The translations under genes and the position numbers were made by a program. 38,615 nucleotides of DNA from Chloroflexota bacterium (GTDB lineage: Bacteria > Chloroflexota > Anaerolineae > Anaerolineales > Villigracilaceae): the NCBI GenBank assembly GCA_017743695.1, contig JAGHYK010000003.1, positions 1 through 38,615 of the forward strand. Reading direction: 5' to 3'. Positions within the stretch are counted from its first letter, which is position 1. Each line of letters opens with the position of its first letter. This document shows positions 8,878 through 17,784 of this stretch, piece after piece. The notes under the pieces were generated by a model. It ran no database searches. It was given only the letters and a program-made list of their open reading frames with translations, and was not told the DNA's origin.

Positions 8878-9455
8878 CAGAACATCCGGCATCTGCCTCA
8901 AGGCCCGGAGTACCCCTCTGGGCGCAAATCATGATCTGGAGCGGGTTGTTGGGGCTTTTGATCATGATCGGGATCGGGCTGGCGCGGGCGCAGCAGGGCA
9001 CTATCCAGCGCGGCGATCGCGTGCCCGGCAATTTGACCCTGAGCCTGTACCAGGGATATGAGTATAACGGTCAATCTCAGGTTCGCTTTGATGCGCTGCG
9101 CGGCAAAGTGGTGCTGGTCAATTTCTGGGCCTCCTGGTGCAAACCTTGTGAGCAGGAAGCCGCCGAGCTACAGCAGGCCTGGGAATCCTACCAGTCCAGC
9201 GGCCAGGTCGTCTTCCTGGGGGTGGATTATGTGGATACCGAGCCGGAGGCGCGGATTTATCTCAAGAAGTTCAACATCACCTTCCCCAATGGGCCAGACC
9301 TGGGAACGCGGCTCGCGCAACGCTTCCGTATCAAGGGAGTGCCGGAAACGTATATTCTGGATCGCAATGGTGTGGTTCAGTATGTGAAGGTGGGCCCCTT
9401 CCAGTCGGCGCAGGAGATTCAGATGATCATAGACCAGATTCTGCTGCGGCCATAG
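8874..9455 (+). CDS. ccmG: CcmG/TlpA-like membrane thioredoxin
   Basis: This 193-residue protein has one N-terminal membrane anchor (about 17-37) and a thioredoxin-fold domain outside the membrane. The redox site is WCKPC (Cys89, Cys92) in the typical FWASWC context, and the cis-proline loop is KGVPETYILD. CcmG passes electrons to CcmH or directly to apocytochrome. The gene overlaps ccmH by 4 bp and is followed 9 bp later by the zinc-ribbon gene, so it is part of the operon. TlpA/ResA-like naming is equally valid. Confidence 0.92.
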   Translation: MTEHPASASRPGVPLWAQIMIWSGLLGLLIMIGIGLARAQQGTIQRGDRVPGNLTLSLYQGYEYNGQSQVRFDALRGKVVLVNFWASWCKPCEQEAAELQQAWESYQSSGQVVFLGVDYVDTEPEARIYLKKFNITFPNGPDLGTRLAQRFRIKGVPETYILDRNGVVQYVKVGPFQSAQEIQMIIDQILLRP

Positions 9456-9464
9456 GGAGGCATC

Positions 9465-9995
9465 ATGGATATTGGCGCGCTTTTGATCCTTTTGGCGATC
9501 TTGCTGATGATGGCGGCCTATCTGACTCAGCCGTTTCTCACTCCCCGTCGGCGGCGTGTGACGATGGAGGAGCGGCGTTATTCCTCCCTGATGGCCGAGT
9601 ATGAGCGAGTGCTCAGCGCATTGCAGGAGCTGGATTTCGATCACCGTCTGGGGAAAATTCCGGAAGAGGAGTATCCGCTGCTGCGGGCGGAGTTGCTCAA
9701 AAAGGGCACGACCTTGCTGCAGGAACTGGAGGCCTGGCGCGAGCGCATTTCCGAGGCCGAGGCGGAACAGAGGCTGGAGGCTACCCTGGCCGAACGGCGC
9801 GCACAACGCGCCCAGGAGTCGAGCGCCGGCTTAAGCGACGAGGAGCTGGAGCGTCTGCTGGCGAGGCGCCGCGCCGCCCGTAAGGGGAAAGGCGAAGGCT
9901 TTTGCCCCGCCTGTGGGCATCCGCTGATGGAGGGGGATCGTTTTTGTCCTTCCTGCGGTGTGGCATTGCACCAGGAGAATTTAATAAGGAGTTAA
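9465..9995 (+). CDS. CcmI-like membrane protein with C-terminal zinc ribbon
   Basis: This 176-residue protein has one membrane segment (about 5-22), a long charged helical region, and a C-terminal zinc ribbon formed by CPACG and CPSCG (about residues 147-167). The segment LQELDFDHRLGKIPEEEY resembles the cytoplasmic helix of CcmI-type proteins, and related text (LDDLHRAGKLSDAAY) appears at the C-terminus of the cytochrome lipoprotein that follows. A ribosome binding site AGGGAGG precedes the ATG. A role in apocytochrome handling is inferred from the operon position only; the zinc ribbon is not part of classical CcmI. Confidence 0.75.
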   Translation: MDIGALLILLAILLMMAAYLTQPFLTPRRRRVTMEERRYSSLMAEYERVLSALQELDFDHRLGKIPEEEYPLLRAELLKKGTTLLQELEAWRERISEAEAEQRLEATLAERRAQRAQESSAGLSDEELERLLARRRAARKGKGEGFCPACGHPLMEGDRFCPSCGVALHQENLIRS

Positions 9996-9997
9996 CT

Positions 9998-11926
9998 TTG
10001 AAGGCGCGATTGCAAATCCTTTCGTGGTTTTTGTTGCTGTTTCTGCTCGGTGGTTGCACCTTTACACTGGCGGCCGATATTACTCCGCCGCCGGATTATC
10101 GCTCTCCCACACCGCCCCCCACCCTGGGGCCGCTGTATCCGGCGGAAGCTCCCAGTGTGACGCGCGGCGCGGCCATCTACGCGGAGAAATGCCTGCCCTG
10201 CCATGGGGAGCGAGGTCTGGGGGATGGCCCGCAGGGGAAACAGTTGCCCGTGCGCGTGACGGCGCTGGGGCTACCAGAGATCGGGCGCGCGGCCAGCCCT
10301 GCGGAATGGTATCGCGTGGTCACCCAGGGGAGGATGGATCGCATGATGCCGCCCTTCCGTAGCTTGAGCGATCAGCAGCGCTGGGATGTGGTGGCCTATG
10401 CCTGGACGCTGCACACTTCGGCGCAGGAGATTGAAGAGGGCAGGCAGATTTTTGAGCGTCTGTGCGCGGCGTGTGATACGCGTCTCTTCCGTCAGCAGGA
10501 GGAGATGGCGCAGCGCTCGGATCAGGAGTTGTTTGATTGGGTGACCAAAGGGAGCGCGGCTTTCCCGCCCATTCAGGGGATCAGCGAGGCCGAGGCCTGG
10601 AAGGTGGTGGCATACCTGCGCTCTTTGAGCTTTGCAGAGGTGATGGCGACCTCCCTCACTGCGACGCCGACGCCTGCGCCCCAAACGCCGACCCCTGTAT
10701 CTACCCCTGCTCCAGGCACCCCGGAGCCGGTGGAAACGGCTGCGCCTGGGACGCCCGCAGAGACCCCGGCTTCCCCGGCAGCGGAGCCTGGGGGCACGGC
10801 CATCGCCCCAGGTCCCGAAGCAGGCGCAACGGGAACCCTCCCGGTTGCGCAAGTCGTTTCCGGCAAGGTGGAGGCCGCCGGCGGCGCGCAGCTGCCTTCG
10901 TCCCTTTCCGTTACCCTTTATGGTTATGAGGCGGACGTGAACTCGATGCCTGTGGAGAAGGTGCGCCTCACCTCAACCCTGGCTCCGGATGGGAGCTATC
11001 GTTTTGAGGGGGTGGAAATGCCCGCCGGTCGTGTGTTCCTGGCCGAGGTGAGGGTGGATGGTGTGCGTTATGTCTCTTCGATGAGCATGGCGCAGGCGGG
11101 GCAGGGTGAACTCAGCCTGCCGACGATCCGCATCTATCCGGTGACGGAGGACTTTGGCCAGTTGCGCATTGCGCAGGTGCATCTGCAGGTGGATGTGGGC
11201 GAAGGACAGCTCCAGGTGTTCAACGTGTATTCGGTGCTTAATCCCAGCCAGCAGGTGGTGCGGGTGAAGACGGATGGGAGCAGTTTGCCGTTTTTGAGTT
11301 TCCCGGAGGGCGCGGCGCAGACGGGGATCGAGCTTTCGCAGGATAGTGCTTCTCTGCTGGAGGCCGAAGGGGGCATTGCCTTGCCTCCCAGCGACCAGCC
11401 TTATGGGTTTATCGCCTTCTATACTCTGCCTTATACCCATCGCGTGCAGCTCCGTCAGCCGTTCCCCTTGGGGAGCGATTCGCTGATTGTGATCCTGCCG
11501 CAGGGGATGAAAGCGCAGGGGGAGGGGATCGAGGATGCCGGCACGCGCACGTTCCAGGGGAATGTCTTTCATCTTTTCCGCAAGAACGGGATTGCGAGCG
11601 GGAGCACGCTGGAGTTGACGATTTCCGGGCGGCCACAGGCGACGAGCGTGACAAGCCTTGCGCCCTCGCAGAGCCTGTGGCTGGGAGCAGGCGCGCTGGG
11701 AGTGGCGCTGATTGTGATCGGGATGTGGTTCTACCTGCGCGGACGCCGGTCAATGGACGAGGAGGAAGAGCTCGAGGAAAGCCCCTATGAGACCGAGGAA
11801 GAGGTGTTGGATGCCATTCTTGCCCTGGATGATTTGCACCGCGCCGGGAAATTGAGCGATGCCGCCTATCAGGAGCGACGGGCAGAATTGAAGGCGTTGC
11901 TGGAGGAAATGCGCCGCCATGATTGA
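9998..11926 (+). CDS. Membrane-anchored cytochrome c lipoprotein with one intact and one broken heme site
   Basis: This 642-residue protein starts at TTG 9998, with AAGGAG just upstream. A signal peptide ends in the lipobox LLGGC (Cys20). Residues about 55-140 form a class I cytochrome c domain with CLPCH (65-69) and a likely Met ligand in RMMPPF. A second, similar domain (about 147-225) has CAACD (156-160), so the axial His is lost. Then come a Thr/Pro-rich linker, a beta-sandwich segment resembling carboxypeptidase regulatory-like domains (about 290-370), a further beta domain, one membrane segment (about 562-582) and a short acidic cytoplasmic helix. It probably moves electrons at the outer membrane face. 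Its place inside the ccm operon fits a substrate of that machinery. The stop overlaps ccmA by 8 bp. Confidence 0.85.
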   Translation: MKARLQILSWFLLLFLLGGCTFTLAADITPPPDYRSPTPPPTLGPLYPAEAPSVTRGAAIYAEKCLPCHGERGLGDGPQGKQLPVRVTALGLPEIGRAASPAEWYRVVTQGRMDRMMPPFRSLSDQQRWDVVAYAWTLHTSAQEIEEGRQIFERLCAACDTRLFRQQEEMAQRSDQELFDWVTKGSAAFPPIQGISEAEAWKVVAYLRSLSFAEVMATSLTATPTPAPQTPTPVSTPAPGTPEPVETAAPGTPAETPASPAAEPGGTAIAPGPEAGATGTLPVAQVVSGKVEAAGGAQLPSSLSVTLYGYEADVNSMPVEKVRLTSTLAPDGSYRFEGVEMPAGRVFLAEVRVDGVRYVSSMSMAQAGQGELSLPTIRIYPVTEDFGQLRIAQVHLQVDVGEGQLQVFNVYSVLNPSQQVVRVKTDGSSLPFLSFPEGAAQTGIELSQDSASLLEAEGGIALPPSDQPYGFIAFYTLPYTHRVQLRQPFPLGSDSLIVILPQGMKAQGEGIEDAGTRTFQGNVFHLFRKNGIASGSTLELTISGRPQATSVTSLAPSQSLWLGAGALGVALIVIGMWFYLRGRRSMDEEEELEESPYETEEEVLDAILALDDLHRAGKLSDAAYQERRAELKALLEEMRRHD

Positions 11927-12620
11927 GGTACAACGCCTGATGAAGCGCTTCGGGCCGAAGGTGGTGCTGCGCGGGCTGGATTTTTCAGCTCATGCCGGCG
12001 AGTTTGTCGCTCTTTTGGGGCCGAATGGCGCCGGTAAGACGACTTTTTTGCGCATTCTGGCTTCGCTTTCGCGCCCGACCGCGGGGGTGGTGCGTATTGG
12101 GGGCTATGCACTGCCCCAGGAAGCGGCGGCGGTGCGTCGCACGTTGGGGGTGGTTTCCCATCAAACCTTGCTATATGGCGATCTGACGGCAGAGGAGAAT
12201 CTGCTTTTCTATGCCCGCCTGTATGGGATCGAGCACGCCGGCCAGCGCGTCAAGGAGGTATTGGAGCTGGTGGGTCTGGAGCGACGGCGGGCCGATCTGG
12301 TACGTACCTTCTCGCGCGGGATGCAGCAGCGCCTTTCGATTGGGCGAGCCCTGCTACACGATCCGCAGGTTTTGTTGTTGGACGAACCGTATACGGGCCT
12401 GGATCAGGATGCTTCAGCGATCCTGGATCAGATTTTACGCACGGTGGCCGCCCAGGGGCGAACCATCCTGCTCACTTCTCACGATCTGGCGCGGGCGGAG
12501 GACCTGGCGACGCGTTTCGATGTGCTCTCGCGGGGGCGGATCGTGGCCTCTGCCGGACGCGAGGCGCTGCATCATTCCGGCTTGCTGGCCTTTTACCGTC
12601 AGGCGCTGGAGGCGGCATGA
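11919..12620 (+). CDS. ccmA: CcmA, ABC transporter ATPase for heme handling
   Basis: This 233-residue ABC ATPase has Walker A GPNGAGKT (34-41), a signature-region FSRGMQQRLSIGRAL (131-145) and Walker B LLLDEP (152-157). With CcmB it powers release of holo-CcmE from the CcmC/D complex. It overlaps the cytochrome gene upstream by 8 bp and ccmB downstream by 4 bp, the tight packing of a single operon. The neighbouring CcmB and CcmC make the Ccm assignment secure although the ATPase family is broad. Confidence 0.93.
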   Translation: MIEVQRLMKRFGPKVVLRGLDFSAHAGEFVALLGPNGAGKTTFLRILASLSRPTAGVVRIGGYALPQEAAAVRRTLGVVSHQTLLYGDLTAEENLLFYARLYGIEHAGQRVKEVLELVGLERRRADLVRTFSRGMQQRLSIGRALLHDPQVLLLDEPYTGLDQDASAILDQILRTVAAQGRTILLTSHDLARAEDLATRFDVLSRGRIVASAGREALHHSGLLAFYRQALEAA

Positions 12621-13300
12621 AGCCACGCGCCCCCTTCCTGCAAAGTGTATGGGCGATCCTCTGGAAAGACCTGGCCGCCGAGCTTCGTTCGCGAGAGCTT
12701 TTTTCGGGGATGTTCATCTTCGCCTTGCTGGTGATCGTGATCTTCAATTTTGCTATGGAACTGGATGTTGCCACGCGGCGCAGTGTGACGGCTGGCGTGC
12801 TCTGGACGACGTTCTTCTTCGCGGGTACGATTGGATTGAGCCGCTCAATGGCCATGGAGAAAGACCGCGGCAGCCTGGATGGGCTACTCCTGGCGCCCGT
12901 TGACCGGGCGGCGATTTACTTTGGGAAGATGCTGGGCAATCTGTTGTTCATGCTGCTGGTGGAGGCGCTGATCCTGCCGTTATATAGCTTCCTGTATAAT
13001 CAAAATCTCTTCAACGGTGGATTGTTCCTGGTGATCTTGCTCGGCTCGCTGGGCTATGCGGCCGTGGGAACGTTGCTGGCGAGTATGAGCATTCAGGCGC
13101 GGACGCGCGATCTGCTGTTACCCATCTTGCTTTTTCCGGTGCTGTTGCCGCTGGTGATCGGCGCAGTCAAGGCGAGCGGCGGCTATCTGAGCGGCGCAGC
13201 GCGGGAGGAAATTTTGCCCTTCTTGAATCTGCTGCTGACATATGATGTTATCTTTCTCTCCATTTCCTACATGCTTTTTGATTCTGTGATTGAGGAGTGA
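12617..13300 (+). CDS. ccmB: CcmB, membrane subunit of the Ccm ABC complex
   Basis: This 227-residue protein has about six membrane segments and the CcmB-type N-terminus with WAILWKDLAAELRSRE, followed by the conserved MAMEKDRGSLDGLLLAPVD region (about 77-95). It forms the transmembrane part of the CcmA2B complex. It overlaps ccmA by 4 bp and ends 3 bp before ccmC. Confidence 0.93.
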   Translation: MKPRAPFLQSVWAILWKDLAAELRSRELFSGMFIFALLVIVIFNFAMELDVATRRSVTAGVLWTTFFFAGTIGLSRSMAMEKDRGSLDGLLLAPVDRAAIYFGKMLGNLLFMLLVEALILPLYSFLYNQNLFNGGLFLVILLGSLGYAAVGTLLASMSIQARTRDLLLPILLFPVLLPLVIGAVKASGGYLSGAAREEILPFLNLLLTYDVIFLSISYMLFDSVIEE

Positions 13301-13303
13301 ACC

Positions 13304-13999
13304 ATGGAACGAAAACCCCTTGCGCTGACGGTGCTGGATATCCTTTCGGCACTCAGCCTGTTGATCGCCACCTATCTGGCGCTCTTCTATGCGCCAACGG
13401 AGGCGGTGATGGGCGCTGTCCAGCGTGTGTTCTATTTCCATGTGGCGACTGCCTGGGTGGGGTTGCTCGGTTTTCTGGCGGCGGGGTTCGCCGGGGTGAT
13501 GTATCTGGTGCGCCATGATCTGAAATGGGATGTGATCGAGGTGGCGGCGGTGGAGATCAGCCTGGTGTTCTTCTTTATCGCCATCGCTTTAGGCTCGATC
13601 TGGGCGCGCCCGGTCTGGAATACCTGGTGGACCTGGGACCCTCGCCTGACCACCGCAGCCATTACCGAGTTGGTCTATCTGGCCTATTTTATGCTTCGCC
13701 AGGGGATCGAAGAGGTGGAGCGTCGGGCGCGCTTCGGGGCTGTTTATACGCTGATCGGGGCGGTGAGCGCGCCGGTGACCTTTATGGCCATTCGCCTCTT
13801 TCGCACCATCCATCCTGTGCTCTTCGGTGCTTCTTCGGAGGCGGCAAAGGGTGAATTTTCGCTCGCTCCGGGGATGCGAGTGGCTTTCTTTTTCGCCCTT
13901 TTCGCTTTTACGATCCTCTTCGTGGATTTGTTCTGGCATCGCATTCGCCTGGGACGCCTGGCTGCGCGCGTGGATCAGGCGCGACTCCAGGCTGGATGA
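13304..13999 (+). CDS. ccmC: CcmC, heme-loading protein for CcmE
   Basis: CcmC holds heme on the outer membrane face and attaches it to CcmE. The protein has 231 residues and six membrane segments. Its WWD motif reads WNTWWTWDPRLT (105-116), and the flanking histidines that ligate heme are visible in FYFHVATA (H46) and RTIHPVLFG (H170). It is 3 bp downstream of ccmB and 15 bp upstream of a small ccmD-like gene. Confidence 0.95.
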   Translation: MERKPLALTVLDILSALSLLIATYLALFYAPTEAVMGAVQRVFYFHVATAWVGLLGFLAAGFAGVMYLVRHDLKWDVIEVAAVEISLVFFFIAIALGSIWARPVWNTWWTWDPRLTTAAITELVYLAYFMLRQGIEEVERRARFGAVYTLIGAVSAPVTFMAIRLFRTIHPVLFGASSEAAKGEFSLAPGMRVAFFFALFAFTILFVDLFWHRIRLGRLAARVDQARLQAG

Positions 14000-14014
14000 A
14001 AATGGAGGGATGAC

Positions 14015-14161
14015 ATGCCGCCCGATACTTCTGCTTACATGACAGGTGGTTATCTTCTGTTCTTTGTGGTGCTGGGGATTTACCTGCTCAGTCTGGGGCT
14101 ACGCTGGCGGAATCTTCGCCAGGAGCTTGAGATTCTGGAAGAAAAGGATGAGAAAGGCTAA
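14015..14161 (+). CDS. ccmD: CcmD-like small membrane protein
   Basis: This 48-residue reading frame begins at ATG 14015, with GGAGGG (14004-14009) just upstream. It encodes a short N-terminus with aromatic residues (SAYMTGGY), one membrane helix (about 13-28) and a charged tail (RWRNLRQELEILEE). That size, topology and position directly after ccmC fit CcmD, the small protein that helps release holo-CcmE from CcmC. Sequence conservation in CcmD is low, so the call relies on context. Confidence 0.8.
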   Translation: MPPDTSAYMTGGYLLFFVVLGIYLLSLGLRWRNLRQELEILEEKDEKG

Positions 14162-14163
14162 AA

Positions 14164-16590
14164 ATGCGCCTCAGTCGCTGGTGGTGGCTGGCGCTGGTGC
14201 TGCTGTCAGGCTGTAACCTGCTCGCATCCCTGCCCGCGACCACGCCTTCCCCCTCTCCTTCCCCCCTGCCTTCCCCTCTTCCCACTTCCGGGGTGACCGC
14301 CACCCCGGAAGTTTTCCCTTCGCCTGCTGCTGACTCCGCGGTTGTGCCATCCGTTCTTTTGCCGTTACGCGAGGCGTTTTTCCTGGGGGATTATGATCGG
14401 GTGAAGATCGAAAGTGAACCGTTCCTTTCCGATCCCGATCCACAGGTACGTCAGGAGGCGCTCTGGCTGCGCTCGCAGGCTCTGTATGCGCAGGGGGATT
14501 ACGCGACTGCCCTGAATACCATTCTGACGCTGTTACGTTCCAACCCGCGCCTGGAGCGCCTGGCCCAGGCGTATTTCCTGGCCGGGGAGATTTACAATAC
14601 CCTGGGGCGCTATGCGGATGCGGCTGCGGCCTATCGTACTTATCTGATCTTGCGCCCTGGGGTGCTCGACGCCTTCGTGCAGGAACACGCCGCGGATGCC
14701 CTGCTTCAAAGCGGTGATGTGGTCGGTGCGCTGGCGGCCTACGAAGCCGCGGCCAATGCCCCACGCCTGGACGACGGGCTGTACCTGCGTTTGAAGATGG
14801 CACGTGCGCGCATCGAGTTGGGAGATTACGGTGGCGCCATTGCGCTTTGCGATCAGGTGATCCAGGAAAGCGAGAATGACTATCTGAAGGCAGAGGCAGA
14901 ATATGTGGCCGCAGAGGCCTTAGAGTCTCTGGGGCAACGCGCGGCTGCCCAGGAGCGTCTGCGACGGGCGATCCATGAATATCCACGCGCTTACTACGCC
15001 TATCAGGCACTGAGGCGGTTACTGGACCAGAATGCGATGGTGGACGACCTGGATCGCGGCATTGTGGATTATTATGCCGGGCAGTACGGGGTAGGGTTGG
15101 AGGCCATCCGTCGCTATCTCAGCACGCATTCGGAGCACGATGGTACTGCGGAGTTTTATCGCGCCCTGATTCTGCAGGCGCAAGGGGAGCAGGAGGCGGC
15201 GCTCCAGGCGCTGGATTCTTTTCTGACTCGCTACCCTTCCCATCCACGTTGGGCGGAGGCCTGGGAGATGAAGGCGGATTGGCTGGCCTGGGGGCGAGGG
15301 GATTGGAGCGGCGCAGCCAGCTCGCTCCTTCAACTGGCGGCTGCTCGCCCTGGCGACCAGAGGGCGGCGGATTGGATGTTTGCTGCCGCTCGCTTTTATG
15401 AGCGCGCCGGAGATTTTGCCAATGCTCAGGGCGTTTGGGAAAGCATTGTCCACTATTATCCTTCCAGCGCGCAGGCAGAGGAAGGGCTTTTTCAGGCCGC
15501 GCTGCTGCGCTATCGCCAGAAGGACTATTCGGGTGCGCTGACCGCCTTCCAGCAGCTCTTGCTCGTCACGACTTCCGCCGAGGGGCGGGCGCGGGCGCAT
15601 TTCTGGATCGGAAAGGTGCAGCAGTCGCTGGGCGATCCAAAGGCCGCCGCCGAATCCTGGCGCCATGCGCAGTCGCTCGATCCGACCGGTTATTACAGTG
15701 AGCGGGCGCGCGATCTGCTGTTGGGACGTAAGATCTTTGAAACATCCCGGCAACCCAATCTGTTCGTGGATTGGGAAGCAGAATGGCGTCAGGCGGCCTC
15801 CTGGGTGCGTCTGACGTTCAATTATCCCGCTGATCTGGACCTTTCCAGCCTGGGTTCTCTGGCCCAGGATGCGCGTTGGGTGCGTGGTCGGGAGTTCTGG
15901 GAACTGGGGCGCTACGATGAGGCCCATGCCGAATGGGAGGCGCTGCGCCAGGCCGTGAGCGGGGATGCTGCGGCGACCTTCCGCCTGATCGAGGCCTTTC
16001 GTCGTCTCCAGGTTTATGACCTGGCGATCCTGAGCGCCCGTCAGGTGCTGTATCTGGCCGGCCTGACCGATGCCGCCCGTTCTTTCCACGCTCCGATGTA
16101 CTTCAGCCATGTGCGTTATGGGCCTTATTATGGGGATGTCTTGCGGCCGCTGGCAGAGCAGGAGAATTTAGACCTCCTGCTTCTCTTCAGTGTGGTGCGT
16201 CAGGAAAGCCTTTTCCGTCCTGCGGCGCGTTCGGAGGCGGGCGCTCACGGTCTGATGCAGATTATGCCCCAGACGGCAACGGGTGTGGCGCGTCAGCTTG
16301 GCTGGCCGGCAGATTTCACCCCTGATGACCTCAGCCGCCCGCTCGTCAACCTGCGATTGGGGGTGCATTACCTGGCGACCCAACGAAATTACTTTGGGGG
16401 AGATATATGGGTGGCGCTGGCGGCCTATAATGCAGGTCCGGGCAATGCGCTGGAGTGGAGCCGCCTGGCAGAGGGTGACCCGGACTTGTTTGTGGAAGTG
16501 GTGCGCTTTGAGGAGACGCGGCGCTATCTGCGCCAGATTTATGAGATGTACGTGATCTATCGCAATCTTTACGCAGCCGAGAGCACCTGA
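14164..16590 (+). CDS. TPR-repeat lipoprotein with C-terminal lytic transglycosylase domain
   Basis: This 808-residue protein begins with a lipoprotein signal (lipobox LLSGC, Cys17), then a Pro/Ser/Thr-rich linker, then a long helical region with many TPR-like repeats (about 65-640; for example AYFLAGEIYNTLGRYADAA), and ends with an SLT domain (about 665-800). SLT enzymes cleave the glycan backbone of peptidoglycan. The catalytic Glu lies in VVRQESLF (E681), followed by the family motifs GLMQIMP and AAYNAGPG. The layout matches soluble lytic transglycosylases (Slt70-like). It starts 2 bp after the ccmD-like stop, so it may be transcribed with the ccm operon. Its 3' end overlaps the convergent aminotransferase by 22 bp. 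Confidence 0.9.
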   Translation: MRLSRWWWLALVLLSGCNLLASLPATTPSPSPSPLPSPLPTSGVTATPEVFPSPAADSAVVPSVLLPLREAFFLGDYDRVKIESEPFLSDPDPQVRQEALWLRSQALYAQGDYATALNTILTLLRSNPRLERLAQAYFLAGEIYNTLGRYADAAAAYRTYLILRPGVLDAFVQEHAADALLQSGDVVGALAAYEAAANAPRLDDGLYLRLKMARARIELGDYGGAIALCDQVIQESENDYLKAEAEYVAAEALESLGQRAAAQERLRRAIHEYPRAYYAYQALRRLLDQNAMVDDLDRGIVDYYAGQYGVGLEAIRRYLSTHSEHDGTAEFYRALILQAQGEQEAALQALDSFLTRYPSHPRWAEAWEMKADWLAWGRGDWSGAASSLLQLAAARPGDQRAADWMFAAARFYERAGDFANAQGVWESIVHYYPSSAQAEEGLFQAALLRYRQKDYSGALTAFQQLLLVTTSAEGRARAHFWIGKVQQSLGDPKAAAESWRHAQSLDPTGYYSERARDLLLGRKIFETSRQPNLFVDWEAEWRQAASWVRLTFNYPADLDLSSLGSLAQDARWVRGREFWELGRYDEAHAEWEALRQAVSGDAAATFRLIEAFRRLQVYDLAILSARQVLYLAGLTDAARSFHAPMYFSHVRYGPYYGDVLRPLAEQENLDLLLLFSVVRQESLFRPAARSEAGAHGLMQIMPQTATGVARQLGWPADFTPDDLSRPLVNLRLGVHYLATQRNYFGGDIWVALAAYNAGPGNALEWSRLAEGDPDLFVEVVRFEETRRYLRQIYEMYVIYRNLYAAEST

Positions 16591-17753
16591 GGCAACAGGC
16601 GCGCCGCCTCTTCCACCTGGTCGGTGGAGCAGGAGAAGGCAAAGCGGATGTGCCCTTCGCCTGCCTTGCCAAAGGCCGAACCGGGCGAGGAGCCAATGCC
16701 GGCCTGATCGATCAGGTAGTTCGTCATGGACCAGTCATCGCGTGCACCCTGGTAACCAGGCCAGTCTTCGGTAATCTGCGCCCAAAGGTAAAAAGCGCCG
16801 GAGGGTTTGAAGGGCTTGAGATAGGGCGCTTTTTCTAAGGCGGCATAGAGCACATCCCGACGGTACTGGTATTCGCGCGCCATGGCGCGCGTCGCGTCCT
16901 GAGGCCCGTTGACGGCCGCGACCGCTCCCCATTGGGCCACGGAATTGACCCCGTTGATCGTGCAGCGTACGAGCTTCTTCACGCGTTCCAGGATGTTCTT
17001 TTGTGGGATCACCACATAGCCAACGCGCAGGCCGCTCATGGCGTATGTCTTGGACATGGAGTAAACGCTGAAGGTGCGCTCCTCGGCGCCGGGCAAAGAC
17101 CCCAGGCTGGTGTGAGTCTCCTCGTCGAAGAGCACGTGCTCATAGGCTTCATCGCTCACCAGGAACAGGTTGTACTTGTTGGCCAGGTCAACAATGGCTT
17201 GCAGTCGTTGGCGCGGGATCACGGCGCCGGTGGGATTGTGAGGGGTGTTGACGAAGATGCCCCGCGTGCGCGGCGTGATGGCAGCCTCGATGGCTTCGGG
17301 GAGATATTGATACCCGTCTTCCGGGCGCAGACGCACCGGGACCGGTTTCCCGCCCCCCAGGCGGATGTTTTCGCCGATCTCAGTCCACATTGGATCGGGG
17401 ATGATGACCTCGTCGCCAGGCTCTAACAGGGCGCGAAAGAGCACATACAGCCCATGCATACCACCGTTGGTGACCACGATGTGATCGGGGGTGGGCACTT
17501 TCAACCCATTTTCCTGGGTGACTTTGCGGAAAAGCGCCTCGCGCAGCGGGGGAATCCCCGTAGAAGCGGTGTAATGGGTGTGCCCATCCCGTAATGCCTT
17601 TTCCATCGCTTCACGGACGTGCTCCGGGATGCTGAAGGATGGATCGCCGGATTCCAGGCGCAGTACTTTCCGCCCCTTTGCCTGTTGCTCCAGCAGGCGA
17701 TCGCGCACCTGCACGATCGCGCCGAATGAGATACTATCAACAATATGTGACAT
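16569..17753 (-). CDS. Class I/II PLP-dependent aminotransferase (AspC-like)
   Basis: This 394-residue enzyme of fold type I is about the usual length for the aspartate aminotransferase family. Visible motifs are the NPTG loop (173-176), the PLP-contacting Asp in VSDEAYEH (D201), the Schiff-base Lys in SMSKTYAMSGLR (K235), and the GLRVGY segment. It transfers an amino group between an amino acid and a 2-oxo acid; the exact substrate cannot be read from the sequence, and aspartate, alanine or branched-chain substrates are all possible. A ribosome binding site GGAGG precedes the ATG, and an extended -10 promoter lies 35 bp upstream. The last 22 bp overlap the lytic transglycosylase gene tail to tail. 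Confidence 0.92.
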   Translation of the reverse strand: MSHIVDSISFGAIVQVRDRLLEQQAKGRKVLRLESGDPSFSIPEHVREAMEKALRDGHTHYTASTGIPPLREALFRKVTQENGLKVPTPDHIVVTNGGMHGLYVLFRALLEPGDEVIIPDPMWTEIGENIRLGGGKPVPVRLRPEDGYQYLPEAIEAAITPRTRGIFVNTPHNPTGAVIPRQRLQAIVDLANKYNLFLVSDEAYEHVLFDEETHTSLGSLPGAEERTFSVYSMSKTYAMSGLRVGYVVIPQKNILERVKKLVRCTINGVNSVAQWGAVAAVNGPQDATRAMAREYQYRRDVLYAALEKAPYLKPFKPSGAFYLWAQITEDWPGYQGARDDWSMTNYLIDQAGIGSSPGSAFGKAGEGHIRFAFSCSTDQVEEAARLLPQVLSAA

Positions 17754-17784
17754 TTTTCACCTCCACCAGGGCTAAGTTTGCGGG

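Noticed and set aside
15019-16110. 363-residue minus-strand frame opposite the TPR/SLT gene
   Set aside because: Low-complexity antisense frame with no domain; the TPR repeats on the plus strand are clear.
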